The notes below the pieces were generated by a model. The model was not told where the DNA came from. It worked only from the letters and a program-made list of their open reading frames with translations, and did no database searches. The position numbers and the translations under genes were made by a program. This document shows positions 36,071 to 48,131 of a stretch of DNA of 64,000 nt, piece after piece. Position 1 is the first letter of the stretch; the number at the start of each line of letters is the position of its first letter. The DNA lies in assembly GCA_963853835.1 (NCBI GenBank), contig OY970822.1, positions 47,146,404-47,210,403 of the forward strand, read 5' to 3'. The stretch comes from Calendula officinalis (Eukaryota > Streptophyta > Magnoliopsida > Asterales > Asteraceae).

Positions 36071-36101
36071 TTGATCTTAAGACCGTTTACAGATGACTTT
36101 T

Positions 36102-37092
36102 TGTTGGGTCGCTGAAAAGCATCCCCCACTGAAGAGATTTAATGAAGACAAAAAGGCAAATAGTTAGAAGACAATCGGAGGATCAGTTCCTCAGATTGTG
36201 GGTAACTGAATCTGATCAGTTCGGATTTCAGTTACCCAGTTACACTATCTGATCACTATCTGAAACAAAGATCAGTTCCCCGTGCGGAATCAGATACTGG
36301 TTAACAGATTAGATAGTGTAACAAGTTCAGCGCATTGGACAAAACGCTGAACCATCAAACAGATACTTCTCTAAGCAAAACTCTTAGTGACGGTCGCTGA
36401 AGCTGAAGGCCATCTGAAGAAGCATGAGTATCCGAGATCTCATGGCGGCCAAAAGTGCACATAAGCCCAAATCTTCAGCGTCACAGAAAGACACAAGTAA
36501 AGCACAAGTTTGTGCATCGCTGATTATGAGAATATCTTGCAAATCTTCTAAAAGATATCAGCGATCACAAGATGACAGAAAGTACTGTCAGAATTTCGTT
36601 AGTCGTGCGCGTCCCATGATATATCCTCTGCACCAACGGAATTCTCACACATGGAATCGATCGATCATTCCTTTGGCTCTACGTTTCCCAATGATATAAA
36701 TTGAGGACTTAGACGATCGATTCCAGTGTGCACCCAACAAGGTTACACGCTGATGAATTTACTCCAGAATTTTATTCGCTCGAGCAGAGTGTAAACCACC
36801 AGTTAACTCGAGTTATCTGATACAAGAATTGAATCTGTATAACGAAAGTGTCTGGTCTTGTACTTGATCATTTGTTGATCATAAACTTGTCTTAGATAAT
36901 ATTTGTTGTTGTCTATCACATGCAAGCATTTTAGTTATGATTAGTTCTTAGCTATTCCGTAAACTGCTTGCATCTTTATTGTATCAATTATTGATTAATA
37001 AAGAAAAGTTTAAAAAAGTGTTGAGTGTCTCCATAAATTTAAATTGGTCATTGAAAGAGTATAGGTGTTATATTTCACTTACGGGACTAACA
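36102..37092 (+). repeat. Copia B 5' LTR
   Basis: It starts TGTTGGGTCG and ends GGGACTAACA. A TATAAA at 36695-36700 is a likely promoter. The part from about 36446 to the end matches 43954-44584. Confidence 0.9.
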
Positions 37093-37094
37093 AT

Positions 37095-37106
37095 TGGTAT
37101 CAGAGC
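37095..37106 (+). promoter_or_regulatory. Copia B primer-binding site
   Basis: TGGTATCAGAGC lies two bases after the 5' LTR; it is complementary to initiator tRNA-Met and sets the plus-strand orientation. Confidence 0.92.
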
Positions 37107-37175
37107 GGGGACAATTAATTCATAATTGTTGATCTGTTTACTTACTAATCAAAAATGGGTAAAAAGTTATCTTAA

Positions 37176-38516
37176 ATGAATCTTGTTTCATAGACAAATG
37201 CCCCTGTGTTTACTGATGACGATTTTGGTATGTGGAAAATCCGCTTTCTGGGATTTGTCGAACATCAAAATGACATGGGACCAGATATTCTCATCAATGG
37301 TCCATACATTCAAAATATGTTTGATCCAAGTGCAACCATTTCCAAGAAGAAAAAGAAAGAGGGTGACGATAAAGATGAAGATGAAGAAGAAGAAGACCTT
37401 TCTGATGTTGAAGAACCCAAACCCAAAGATCAATGGTCAGAGGCAGACAAAAAGCTAGCGGGCTTAGATGCTGAAATCCGGTTCCTCCTTCAAACATCCC
37501 TCCCAAATCACATTCTTATCACTGTAAAAGAGTGTAAAACTGCCAAAGAGATATGGGATATTATGATAACATCTTATGAAGGAACCGATGAAGTTAAGGC
37601 TGGCAGAAAACCAATGTTAAATCGAAAGTATGAAGCATTCAAGGTTATCAAAGGTGAAACACTCAACATGTCCTACAGAAGGTTCACCATTCTCATATAT
37701 GAATTAAGGGAGTTCGGCATTCACAAAGATGTTCAAGAGCTAATGTACAAGTTTTTGGCAATTCTTCCAAAAGATTGGGTTGTCATGTCCACGGTACTAA
37801 GAACTTCCGGTCAGATGAGAAGCATGAACATGAGCTGTCTCTACAGCAAACTGATGAATTTTAAATACGAGAACAAGATGTACGATGATCTGAATGATAC
37901 CTCTTCCTCATATGCTCTTGTCGCAGGCTCTTCCAAATCATCTCGAAAAATGCAAAAAACAAATGGTGAATGTGTTATCGACACAAATGATGCCAATGAT
38001 AAAAGATTTGAAGATAGTGATTTCGAAGATCAAGAGTGTAACTCAGAAGAATGTAATAAAAGTGACATATATGAACTTTCTGAAAGTATGGCTCTATTAG
38101 CCACAAGATATAAAAGGTTTCTAAGTCGAAACAAACCACAAGGCCAAAATGACAGAGAAGAGATGATATGTTTGAAGTATGGAAGAACAGGTAACATTAA
38201 AGCTGATTGCAGAGTTAAAGAGAATTCTGAGTCCGAAAAATCAAGCTCAAGCTCTCCCTCAAAATATAAGAAGAAGTATGAAGATACTGAGAAAAAGTAC
38301 CAGGAACTGAAAGCTCAAGTGGCAAAGGCTGAGAAAAATGCAAAGGCTTTTAAAGCCACTATTGAATCATGGGCAAGCTACTCAGAATCAAGTGATGAAG
38401 ATATATTCAACGATAAAGTAGTACTTACTTCATCAAATAAAAAATCTGAAACCAAGTCAGAGAATCAAAAAATTATAAAATGTCAAATGTCCATAACCAG
38501 AGAATCAGAGATATAA
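37176..38516 (+). pseudogene. Copia B gag, N-terminal part
   Basis: The likely start is the ATG at 37176 (MNLVS), but codon 6 is TAG (37191-37193). The same frame is then open to 38516. It holds a gag region (VFTDDDFGMWKIRFLGFVEH, then KECKTAKEIWDIMITSYEGT and YKFLAILPKDW) and the remains of a CCHC knuckle, CLKYGRTGNIKADC, in which the second Cys and the His are replaced by Tyr and Asn. A Lys/Glu-rich coiled-coil-like stretch follows (KKYEDTEKKYQELKAQVAKA). Overall it is built like the gag of copia A. The knuckle changes and the early stop mean it is not functional. Confidence 0.85.
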
Positions 38517-38597
38517 CAGTCATCAAACGTTTCCCAAGAATCTAAACTGGCAGAAACTTCATCTTCTAAGAAATGGGACGCAAAAACGTTAAAAAGA

Positions 38598-39526
38598 GTG
38601 AGAAAATTTCATAAAGCTTCTGATGAAGAAAAGGTATCTCTATTTCAAGTGCTCACTCGAAATCCGGTATGTGCTCATAATCGATACGCTGAATCTAAAA
38701 GTACGATGAAGAATCTAACCGATGAAGTAGAAAAGCTCAAACAAGAATACTCTCAAAAGAGCCGAAGCTTAAAATCGCTGAACTTCAGACGATAAACAAG
38801 ACACTAAGAAAGCATAACGTTGAGCTGATAAAGAAAAGTGAAACTCTCCAAAGAATTTGCAACTCATGGTCAAAATCCTCAAACTTGTCTAAACAAATTT
38901 TAGAAGAACAAATTCCAGCTTAAGTTCAAGCGATTCTTGGGGGGAATTATAAAACCGCTGCAGTTCTCCCTAAGGTATTCAAACCAAACTCAAGTCACAA
39001 AATTCCCATGTTTGGACCACCAAGAGATTACACTCCCAAATCACATGTTTCGAATACAAAAGAAAACTTCTTCGTCAAAGAATCTGAATTAATTCCAAAT
39101 ACCCATAGTACCGAATCTGAAGAAAAGATTGAAAACATCCAAAATTCAAAACCAGAAGAAGTAAGCTCTTCAGAATCCCAAAAACATGACACATCTCAAG
39201 GGACACAAACTGAAGCTAAACCCGAAATTTCAGTAACTGAAAAAATTTTAGCAGTGAAGACAACTAAGCCAAAAATGAAGAACAAAGGAGTCAAGGTCAC
39301 CAAACCAATCAAAACATTAACTCAGACCTCAAAAGAAAAGGCTCAAAATGTAAAGAATCTACCAGATCCAAAATTCTCTCTTTCAACATCTACACTTCAC
39401 AAGAGGAAATGTTATCATTGTAACGATAAAAATCATGAAGCCAAAGATTATCCAAATCAAGCTCACAAGAAAATCTCATCTACAGAGTCTGAAAACCCAC
39501 CAGATACAGACAAGACTCAGATATGA
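38598..39526 (+). pseudogene. Copia B gag, C-terminal part
   Basis: Two open stretches (38598-38795 and 39008-39526) continue the gag-like reading in other frames, rich in Ser, Lys and Glu. The second contains a CCHC-like motif, CYHCNDKNHEAKDY, in which the last Cys is Tyr. This corresponds to the second knuckle of copia A gag. In copia A the protease follows at this point, but here the coding sequence stops at 39526 and no pol sequence follows. Confidence 0.75.
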
Positions 39527-39529
39527 GAC

Positions 39530-40111
39530 ACCAAGAATTCGTCAGCACCCGTTCCTCAATAGGTGCCTAAATGCACTTAAAAGTTCCAAGCAGCTGAGCA
39601 GGGCAGACAACTCTTCAAAGTTTGTCTCTGGATCTGTTGTAAGTCCATGTGCTCAGATATGAATATATATTTCAAAAAAAAAAAAAAATCAACACGCCTG
39701 ATACTGAATGTCATCAGATAGCTAGATTCTTCAGCATTGAACCTCATCAGATAAAAAACACTTGTCGTATTCTTCAAACATGCATCTAAGGAGGTGGAAC
39801 AGTTTTATTGGCCCCACTGTCCTTCTGCAAAGCTGTCAGTATACGCACTTATTGCGGACACCTTAACGTCATCTCCCGCCCCATTTTCTTTTGATTTGAT
39901 TGGACAACTTCATCGTGGGCTAGCTACTCAACTGTATTTCTGGGATACACGGTCCGATTAATTTACTCAAATCTCATCCTTTGATATCTATCGTACTCGT
40001 TTCACCTCATTTCATATAAGAACCCTAAACCCTCTACTGATTCTTCCTTAACAAATTTACTGCTCACATTCAACCTTCATCCCCTATATTTGTATCAAAC
40101 TCGAAATCCAA
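39530..40111. other. Copia B: junction where pol is missing, and leader of the third ORF
   Basis: This stretch contains no protease, integrase, RT or RNase H motif in any frame. It has an A-run at about 39676-39688. The last ~100 bp before the ATG at 40112 are pyrimidine-rich, like a plant leader (TCAACCTTCATCCCC). Confidence 0.75.
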
Positions 40112-43100
40112 ATGGCTACAAAGAAAGAGTCAATTGACCCTCACGGCGTTGAAATCTCAATAAATGTTCACAAAGCTCCACACATTCAACACGATTTCAC
40201 CATTTCTTCAATCAAGCTAACAAAAAACAATCGTCGGAGTAATATAAAACCACGAGTAGTACATCCTGATTTCCAGCCCATTTTACGACTCTGTAATGAA
40301 CATCCCCTAAAAACGGCTCTTTACCAGGATGTCCTTCTCTCAAAATACCTACTCGTTGAATTCTGGTATTCATGTACACACTCCACAACCAATAACGGTG
40401 ATGATATTATATCAGGCACCATCTTAGGCGGAGAACGAACCATCTCCTTCAATCTTGAATCCTTCAGACGTATCACAAGCATGAACTACAATGGAGATGA
40501 GGAATCAAATTATGAATCTCCACCAACTCCAGTGGAAGCAAAGAAATCTATCTTAGCCCTAATTTCATACGGCAAAGACCATTCTCAAAACATGAAATGA
40601 CAGGGCATGTCTAGCATCTGGTCCGCCTTCTTCATGACGATATCTCAATGTCTAACAACCAAATAGGGGGTATGGAATGTGTTTCTGCACACGATCTAAT
40701 CTTGGGTGAATCCCTCATCCACACCCGAAGAGTTGATTTTGGAAAACTGATTTTTGACAAACTAGTGCCAAAAGTAAAATCAGTCAAGCGAGACTTCATT
40801 GTGCCTTTTCTAAGATTTCTATCTCTGATCTTTGAACACTTCGTTGGAAAAGAGCAATACGAAATTATAAGCCAACGTGGACGATACTCTTGCGGCATGG
40901 TGGCTGACGCAAACTTCTCAAGTGTTTATGTCAAAGAGGTCAAGCCTGTTCCACAAGGTATGTTGAACTTTACTTCCTTAACCCTGAACCCGGTCCCTCT
41001 AACGAGGATAAGACGGGGACTGAAAACGTGGCTTCACACGCACATCCTTCAGAATCTCCGGATACCGGCTCTTCCTCAAAAGAGACCATGAATCTGAAAA
41101 ACACATCAGATTCTGCCCAAGTCTCCCCACCATACAAATCACCAACTTGCACTATGCAAAAAAAAACACCCACTGGAGTTTCCCTCTCTAAAGGGTACGC
41201 CAGGACCAAACGAGCAAGACTTATATCTAAGAAAAACCTTATGCCCAAGGATAATCAACCCTCACTATCCCCATCAGGTACTGAGACGGTATCTGATGAG
41301 AAAATGGGATATCCACCTCATTCTATCCCAGTCTCTCAACAGACTACTGATACTGTTTAGGGTCAATCCCAAACCCATCAGGAGTCTAGTCTGCACACAC
41401 TAACCGAAGCACCTGCACTAGAGTCTGTTCCAGTTCCTAACCAGTTTTTGCAGCTATCTGATGAAGAGTTATTAAAAGTTCCACCAGAGCTCATCTCTGA
41501 AACAGATAATGAAGAACCACAGGAAAGCTTTGGTGAAGTCCCAGTTGATGGTGATTTTAACTTCTCTATACATAATTGAATCCTAAGTCGGCCGATTCAA
41601 AACTTAAACAAGGATGCTGCCCAATTCGAAAGACCATCAGACTACTCTGATGATGATGAGGATGTTGACCCTTCTCCAACTCCCCTGCATCGAAATTATC
41701 TCATCCACGACTCATCAGATCCACTCGGCCTGCTTATAGATAAAATCATCAGTGAAAACAAAACTGAGCAAGCAACTACTACGAAGGATCCCGTTGCTGA
41801 CGCAATGCCTGCTACAGTGTATTTTTCAGAAGGCCCGTAAACCAGGGGTGAAGAAGTTGATCTGGAAATACTACAAACGAGCAGTCTCTGCAATTTGCAG
41901 TCAGATGGACACCGTCCAGCATCAGGAAAACTTTCATCAGATGAAAATTCGCAACTCTTTTGATCGTATGGAACAACGTGTTGAAACTCTTTCCACTATT
42001 CCTGATATCTTCTCAGGAAGCCTGCAAGTGTTGGGTGAACTAAATCAAGACGTGTTCAGCATTCAACAATCCATTGTAGAACAAAATGTGTCCATCATGC
42101 ATGACATCAAAGCCATCAATGAATCTCAGCATGTGATGAGGGCCTGTCAGGATGTGTTGGCCAAAAATCAAGATGAGGTTCATGATGTAATCTCCAAACA
42201 ATCAAACTGCATTGATATATTAAGTGCTTCTCACAGTGCGCTTTGTCCCACTCAACACATGTTGATTGACCAAGTCAGCAATCTTACAACTGCAGTATCT
42301 GATATGAAGGCTGAGATTGCCAAAACGTCCTCAGATATTCGTGCACAGATGAATGCAGGTTTTAGCAGTGTCAATGAACAACTACAAGCATTTCTTGGGC
42401 CTCTCCGAAATCTCGCATTTTTTATTCACCCAGCTCAAATTCCTAAACCTGCCCCCCAACTTGTCGAAATCGTGGAGGTGCCTTCCCCAATTCGTCAGGA
42501 GGAGATAGGGGTGCAGGTTGATCAAGGCGCTGATATGGAGGTCATCAACTTTCAAGAAATGTTTCAAAGATTTTGGCCTAATAAAATACTCAGAATCACC
42601 TGCCCACCCATGGAAGATCCTGTTGTCGAACAAATTGTTGAGTTTCAACCAATTCAACAAATAACAGTTGAAGATCTTCTAAGACTCTTTGAGGCCAGAT
42701 GGCAGATTGTTCATGAAGATATAGAAGAAGCTGAAGAAATTGAAATTGAAGACGTGGTGGTATCTGTGATCAGAGAAACTGATGAAAACAAGAACATGTC
42801 AACCGAAGAAGAAAAGGAAGCTGAACAGATATCTGAACAGATCAACTCAGTTGAGTTATCTGAAATTGATAATATAGTCACACCTAAAATCACAGCTGCA
42901 GTTGATCCTATTAGACCAAGATTAATCTCAAGAAACATGATTTCACTTGGTGGAAATAGAGAACCTGCTCCAACAAGCCTCTTCTCAACAGAAAAGAACC
43001 CCTCATTAGCTCCTGGTGATAAAGGAAAAGGAATAAAATATGAGCCTGGAAAAGATGAAAAAGATCATCTGCGTGCAGCTTAAGCAGCAGGTCTCTCGCT

Positions 43101-43905
43101 TACAGAATTCAGGGATGTACAAGCGGAGGAAAGGAATTTGTTTGGTACTGGTAGCAGCAATGATTCAGCTATTTTTGCTCCCAAACCTCCGGCCAGACCG
43201 CCAAGAATCTCCACCTTACAGCCTGATGTGATAAGTCCCGATTTAGCTGAGAAAAGAAGAACTCATAAGGCCTTCAGAATTCAAGAAGAAATGGCAAAAG
43301 AGGCATCACGTTCAAAAACTCCGCAACATGAAAATGAAGGGATCTCAAAAGCCATAGAAACTAGCAACGTGATGGAAGTACTTAAAAGACTGCCAAAATC
43401 TTCAGATGAGCTCAAACACATCAGAAATATTGCCTCACATGTACAAATGTCTCTGGAAAACTATATAAAATACTATGGTATTTCCTATTGGAAGGTTGCT
43501 TGCGTGGTACTCTGAAATTGACAACGAAGAATGAACAAGAGAAGCTGAAACGATAGGCATAGGAGGCAATCTCAAGGCCTCTGCCGTTAATGCACGAAAG
43601 TTATCTCAAAGAAGAATTGCTCAGCAATTAGCTGAAAAGAAAAAGGAGGTTCTTGAATGGTTAAGACTAAAAGAAACCAGGATTAGGAATGAACCAATCC
43701 TAAAGCTCAAAACTCGTCATTCCAAAGCCCAAGGTACTCGTGTGGAAGTAGTCAGAGATCCCTCAGTAAAAGTGGATTATATACCGTTCAGCAAACTCAA
43801 TCGGCTCAACATAAGTGAACTCAGAGAAATTTTAGCACGAAATAATTTCACTGAAGCTGACGCATCACAGAGAGTGTTAAAAGAAATCCACAGACTCATT
43901 GCATA
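40112..43905 (+). pseudogene. Copia B third ORF (Sirevirus env-like region), broken
   Basis: The frame opens at 40112 (MATKKESIDPHGVEISINVH) and the reading continues in several frames to about 43905. The block HTRRVDFGKLIFDKLVPKVK, then VPFLRFLSLIFEHFVG (about 40720-40850), aligns with IDYGRLVYEEVKAK and PYLRFFTLCIAHVM of copia A. A Ser/Pro-rich region follows. Then 41752-43083 is a 443-residue open stretch with a long coiled coil (MDTVQHQENFHQMKIRNSFD onward to about 42400) and an acidic tail. The last part (43138-43515, then 43530-43905) is rich in Arg, Lys and Glu and also looks helical. It is homologous in design to the third ORF of copia A. Its function is unknown. Confidence 0.7.
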
Positions 43906-43953
43906 ATACAACGAAGTAAAAGAAAACTGCACCAAAAGAGACAATCAGGTACC

Positions 43954-44584
43954 AAAAGTGCACATAAGCCCAAAGCTTCAGCGTCACAGAAAGACACAAG
44001 TAAAGCACAAGTTTGTGCATTGCTGATTATGAGAATATCTTGCAAATCTTCTAGAAGATATCAGCGATCACAAGACGACAAAAAGTACTGTCAGAATTCC
44101 GTTAGTCGTGCACGTCCCATGATATATCCTCTGCACCAACGGAATTCCCACACTTGGAATCGATCGATCGTTCCTTTGGCTCTACGTTTCCCAATGATAT
44201 AAACTGAGGACTTAGACGATCGATTCTAGTGTGCACCCAACAAGGTTACACGCTGCTGAATTTTTCCCTCGAGCAGGGTGTAAACCACCAGTTAACTTGA
44301 GTTATCTGATTCGAGAATTAAATATGTATAACGAAAGTGACTGGTCTTGTGCTTGATCATTTGTTGATCATAAACTTTTCTTAGATAATATTTGTTGTTG
44401 TCTATCACATGCAAGCAGTTTAGTTAGGATTTGTTCTTAACTATTCTGCAAATTGCTTGCACCTTTATTGTATCAATTATTGATTAATAAAGAAAAGTTT
44501 TAAAAAGTGTTGAGTGTCTCCATAAATTTATATTGGTTAGTGAAAGCGTATAGGTGTTATATTTCACTTATTACGGGACTAACA
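43954..44584 (+). repeat. Copia B 3' LTR, truncated at its 5' end
   Basis: It matches the 5' LTR from about 36446 to its end, including a TATAAA at 44198-44203 and the GGGACTAACA end. The U3 beginning, including the TG end and the polypurine tract, is gone. A short block near 44262-44275 also differs from the 5' LTR. Confidence 0.88.
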
Positions 44585-44589
44585 CTTTT

Positions 44590-45365
44590 TATCATCGCAA
44601 TGACTAATTTTTTTAAAACCTTATTGCAACGACTTTTTTTTCGATAATTATTTAATTAACATTCAATATTTTCTATTTTTAGTCCTTATGTTTAATAACT
44701 TTTCATTTTAAACCTTAAATATATTATATACAAATTCTTTATTATATATTTGTTAGTTAATAAATAAATACAAATTTATATTCTAAAATTATATAATCTA
44801 AAAGATAATATTAACCTTTATAAAATGTCAAAAATTATCAATTTTATATAGGTGTGTAAATAAAAGTAAATAAGAAATATTGTAAAAGAAAAAACTATTG
44901 AAAATGTTAACCACTGGAGATATTATTTATAAATATATTTTTAGTTAGTGTAATATTGATGTGGAAAAATAATAAATCTAAATCATTGTGAAGTTAACCA
45001 TTAAGATACTTTAAGAAAACTAGCAGGTTATGCGCGCAATGCGGCGACGGGTACTCCGTGACTAAATTTGACAGCGATCAAGTAGTGGGTGGTGACGACG
45101 GTAGTGATAGTGACTGGTGGTTGTGGTCGTGCGAATGGTTGGTGGTGTTAATTTTAATTTTGTAAAGATTAATAAAGGTATTCTATGTCAAGTAAAGAGC
45201 ATATGATTTAGTGTTTCAAGTGCTTAGAACATAGTGTTAATAATAGAGAGGTCTCAAGTTCAAATCCTACATGGTGAATATTTTTATAATCACAATGTCC
45301 CAATGAAAATATTTAAAACGTGAGGATCTAGTGTGTGTTTAAGATTAAGAGGAGTTGATATTCAA
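44590..45365. other. Intergenic, AT-rich
   Basis: No supported gene. A tRNA-like B box (AGTTCAAATCC, about 45259-45269) hints at an old SINE fragment, but no boundaries could be fixed. Confidence 0.4.
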
Positions 45366-45374
45366 CGAATAATC

Positions 45375-45500
45375 TCACCTAGCTCAGTGGTGGATCGTTT
45401 GGAGCAATGAGAGGTTGTGGGTTTGAATCTCAGATGTTGCGTTTTAATATTTTGGGTTCTTAAATGTTTAAGACATTTCTCAAATAAATAAAGAAAAAAT
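45375..45500 (+). mobile_element. Possible tRNA-derived SINE remnant
   Basis: An A-box-like TAGCTCAGTGGTGG (about 45380-45393) and a B-box-like GGTTTGAATCTC (about 45420-45431) lie at tRNA-like spacing. The sequence does not fold into a full tRNA and no target duplication was found, so it is a weak call. Confidence 0.4.
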
Positions 45501-45730
45501 TAAGACATTTTATAAGAGGAAGATCTAAATGCTTTATAAGTATTATGAATTATAAATTATAAATATATATTATAGATAAAAGGGTTAACATAGGAATCAC
45601 AAACCTCAGATCCAATAAACATGGGATTCAAATTCCGAGGTACCCAAGCTTATATCTAAGTAAGGAAGCCACCAACCCCATTTTCATAATTCAGTTGTCG
45701 TTTTTTAACACGAAAAAATAAGGTATATAC

Positions 45731-46131
45731 CATGGTTCTAAAAAGTATAAGGAGTGAGATGTGTGGCGTAGTAATATCATCAAGCCTCACGTCATGATAA
45801 GTCATTGCGAGCCATGACATTTTTAAAGGCGACAATTTTTTTTATATAATTTATATCCATACGTCTATTATATTTATAAAAATATAGATCTATTGATTTA
45901 TATAAAAATGCATATAAAATTTTTATATAAAGTGTTAAATCTAAATTTATAATTAAATATATGTATATATATTCAATTTTCACAACCATCTTCGGAAAAA
46001 ACTCATCATATGGTGCTCCTTATCACGCTTTATCTCACGTCACGCTTTGCCTAGGCGCCATGGTATGTTTTGTAACGTCCACGTTGCGCCTCACGCCTTG
46101 GCGCCGCCATGACACGCTTTTTAGAACATTG
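45731..46131. mobile_element. hAT-type MITE, 401 bp
   Basis: Ends CATGGTTCTAAAAAG and CTTTTTAGAACATTG are inverted repeats with few mismatches. GTATATAC is duplicated on both sides (45723-45730, 46132-46139), the 8-bp target size of hAT elements. The interior is AT-rich and the two ends carry GC-rich GGCGCC-type sequence. It is related to the element at 59747-63533. No coding content. Confidence 0.9.
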
Positions 46132-46139
46132 GTATATAC

Positions 46140-46442
46140 TATAAATTTATTCCATCAAAATATACAAAACTACATATTTCAAAAGGATGTTAACAGACAG
46201 AAATTATATTTGTGAAAATGACAATGCATAGTGTTAATTTGTACAATAATTGCAGGTCTTGATAAATCTCCGGTTGATACCTTCGCTTGTGATTTCTCCA
46301 ACAAAATGAAGGCATGGATGGAATTTTCCTTGCGATTCACCAATAGTGTGAGAATAAGTAGATGAAGTATTTGTGATTCATTTGCGAGAGAGAGTGTTGA
46401 GTGAAAGTGAACGTACCTCTTCTGAATGTTTTCCTCTTTTTT
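46140..46442. other. Unassigned DNA
   Basis: A short open stretch on the minus strand (46580-46179) has no match that I recognise, and its outer part lies in the next element. No gene is called. Confidence 0.4.
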
Positions 46443-46452
46443 ATTTCCTTCA

Positions 46453-47438
46453 AGGGGTGTGAAAAGGTCAATCCGACCCACCCCTAACTCGATTATTCTA
46501 TTAGTTGGGTTGGGTGTATTCGGATCTTTTCTTGATGTCGGGTAATTTAAACTCGGCCCCGACAACCCCAATGTTAACATCGGGTCGGATATCAGGTTAG
46601 AATTACTTACCTTTGTCGAGTTTCGGATTAACCTAATTAAACCCGACTAAAGTTATAAAAACAAAAATTTCATTTGATATTTATACTTTTGTTCTCAAAA
46701 TTTTGTAGTTAGTTTCTTAAAACTTTTGTAGTTATGTTCTCAACATTGTCATGTTCCATACTACATAAATTATGTTTTAGTCAAACTGGCTTAATTTTAA
46801 AGTAGATATGCTTATAAATTTTCTTGTTATTTTTTAGAAACGGAAAATGATACCAACGGAAACCTACTTGCAATATTCCAGCGAGCACCCCGGGTTCGAG
46901 CTCCTTTAGAATGCCAACTCAGCCCCCATAGGAATTTGCAGAGAAAAATCTCTCATATTTGGCACCACAAAGAGATATTTACAGGATTCGAACTTCAGAC
47001 TTCACGCCTCATATGAGAGTAAAACTCATGCATCAATCTAGCCGAGCTAGACATTATTTGAAATTTGTTTTTCTTGTTATTCCATACAATTTAATGAAAC
47101 AACATATTGACATAATTATCAGTATTCCTTATAAAGTAGTTTTATGCTTGATTATTTATGAATCTTGTTTCTATATATTGTTTCGCCAATATGCTAGCTT
47201 AAGTGTTTGTCCACTTCGTACCCTTATAGGGATTTATTTAAAAATTATCTTATAGATTGGATATGTAACCCGACAAACCTGATTGGGTTGACCCGTCAAA
47301 CCCGACCAGACAAACCCTAACCCGACCAACCCGATTCCTTATAGGGTCGGGTTTTGGTTAGACTTTTTTTACTTCAAACCCGATAGACCCGACCCGATTA
47401 GAGTCAAACCGGACCAGACAACCCGATTTGACACCCCT
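46453..47438. mobile_element. TIR element with a 10-bp target duplication (Mutator-like)
   Basis: AGGGGTGTGAAA at the left end is matched by TTTGACACCCCT at the right end. ATTTCCTTCA is duplicated exactly (46443-46452, 47439-47448). TSDs of 9-11 bp suggest a Mutator-like element. Both ends carry many degenerate ACCCGA/TCGGGT repeats, and the middle has tRNA-like boxes on the minus strand (about 46980-47050) that may be a SINE. No transposase is present, so it is non-autonomous. Confidence 0.85.
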
Positions 47439-47448
47439 ATTTCCTTCA

Positions 47449-48131
47449 GCCGGATTTTTAGTGATCGTGAGAGTAATACCGGAAACCGCAATGACCACTT
47501 GAATTATGTAGGCATGAAGAAGCAAACATGTTCTCTCCGCTATTCATGGATATATTAGGAGTGAATGTTACAGAGATCGAGGGTTGACTGGTTCTAGCTC
47601 TTATGTAAAACATATCTGCTTACCCAAAGAGTGGTCTTCACATGTATATGTAATCTTTGTTTGTTAGCTGATTCCCCTAAGGTAGCTATAGGCTCCATGA
47701 GAAGCTATTATTCTACGCCAAACAACAAAAATGTATATATACTTTGTGGGCATTGGCAAAGAATGTAGTCTTCGGCTCAAAGTAGGATACATCATCACCT
47801 AGATGGATATGATTGTGTTAAAGGTGACAATATTTCATTGATTCTTACAAATGATTCGACTTTTATTTTACCATATATATACACTTTTAATGGAATATAT
47901 TTTTTTGCTCTTCAAGAGGTAATATATTGAGTCATTTGATTGTAACCATCTAAGAAGTTTATAGAGTCAAAATGTAACTTTTAGTCTTTAACACATCTAT
48001 TACATATATGTTAACAACATATTTGACATCTTTTATTTTATTGATAACTAGTTAAGTTATTACAAAACTTAGTTATCTAAACGGGTCAAAGTTGTATAAA
48101 CTATCCTCAAATTTTCATAATAGTAAACAGT
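47449..48131. other. Unassigned DNA
   Basis: AT-rich sequence with no gene that I can support. The 46453-47438 element was inserted into sequence continuous with this. Confidence 0.45.

Larger units (their letters stand above)
36102..44584 (+). mobile_element. Sirevirus-like Ty1/copia element B, lacking pol
   Basis: The CTTTT target duplication flanks both ends (36097-36101 and 44585-44589). A 991-bp 5' LTR (36102-37092) is followed by a primer site, gag with two degenerate zinc knuckles, and directly by a large third ORF, then a truncated 3' LTR. Protease, integrase, RT and RNase H are all absent: about 39530-40110 holds only short non-coding sequence. The first ~345 bp of the 3' LTR and any polypurine tract are missing. 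Confidence 0.9.

Noticed and set aside
41752..43083. Free-standing host gene for a coiled-coil protein
   Set aside because: It lies between the gag and 3' LTR of copia B, follows the N-terminal block of the third ORF and matches the plan of copia A, so it belongs to the element.
46179..46580. 133-residue open frame on minus
   Set aside because: It crosses the boundary of the element at 46453, so its first part cannot belong to the same gene. No family recognised.
46980..47050. tRNA gene on minus
   Set aside because: Only a B-box-like GTTCGAATCC and an A-box-like TAGCTCGG; the remainder does not form a tRNA. Likely a SINE fragment inside the element.
47265..47440. Telomere-like ACCCGA repeats
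   Set aside because: The plant telomere unit is CCCTAAA; this is a degenerate ACCCGA repeat at the end of a TIR element.
47449..48131. F-box gene remnant
   Set aside because: Short open pieces gave a loose impression of one, but no motif could be named, so no call is made.
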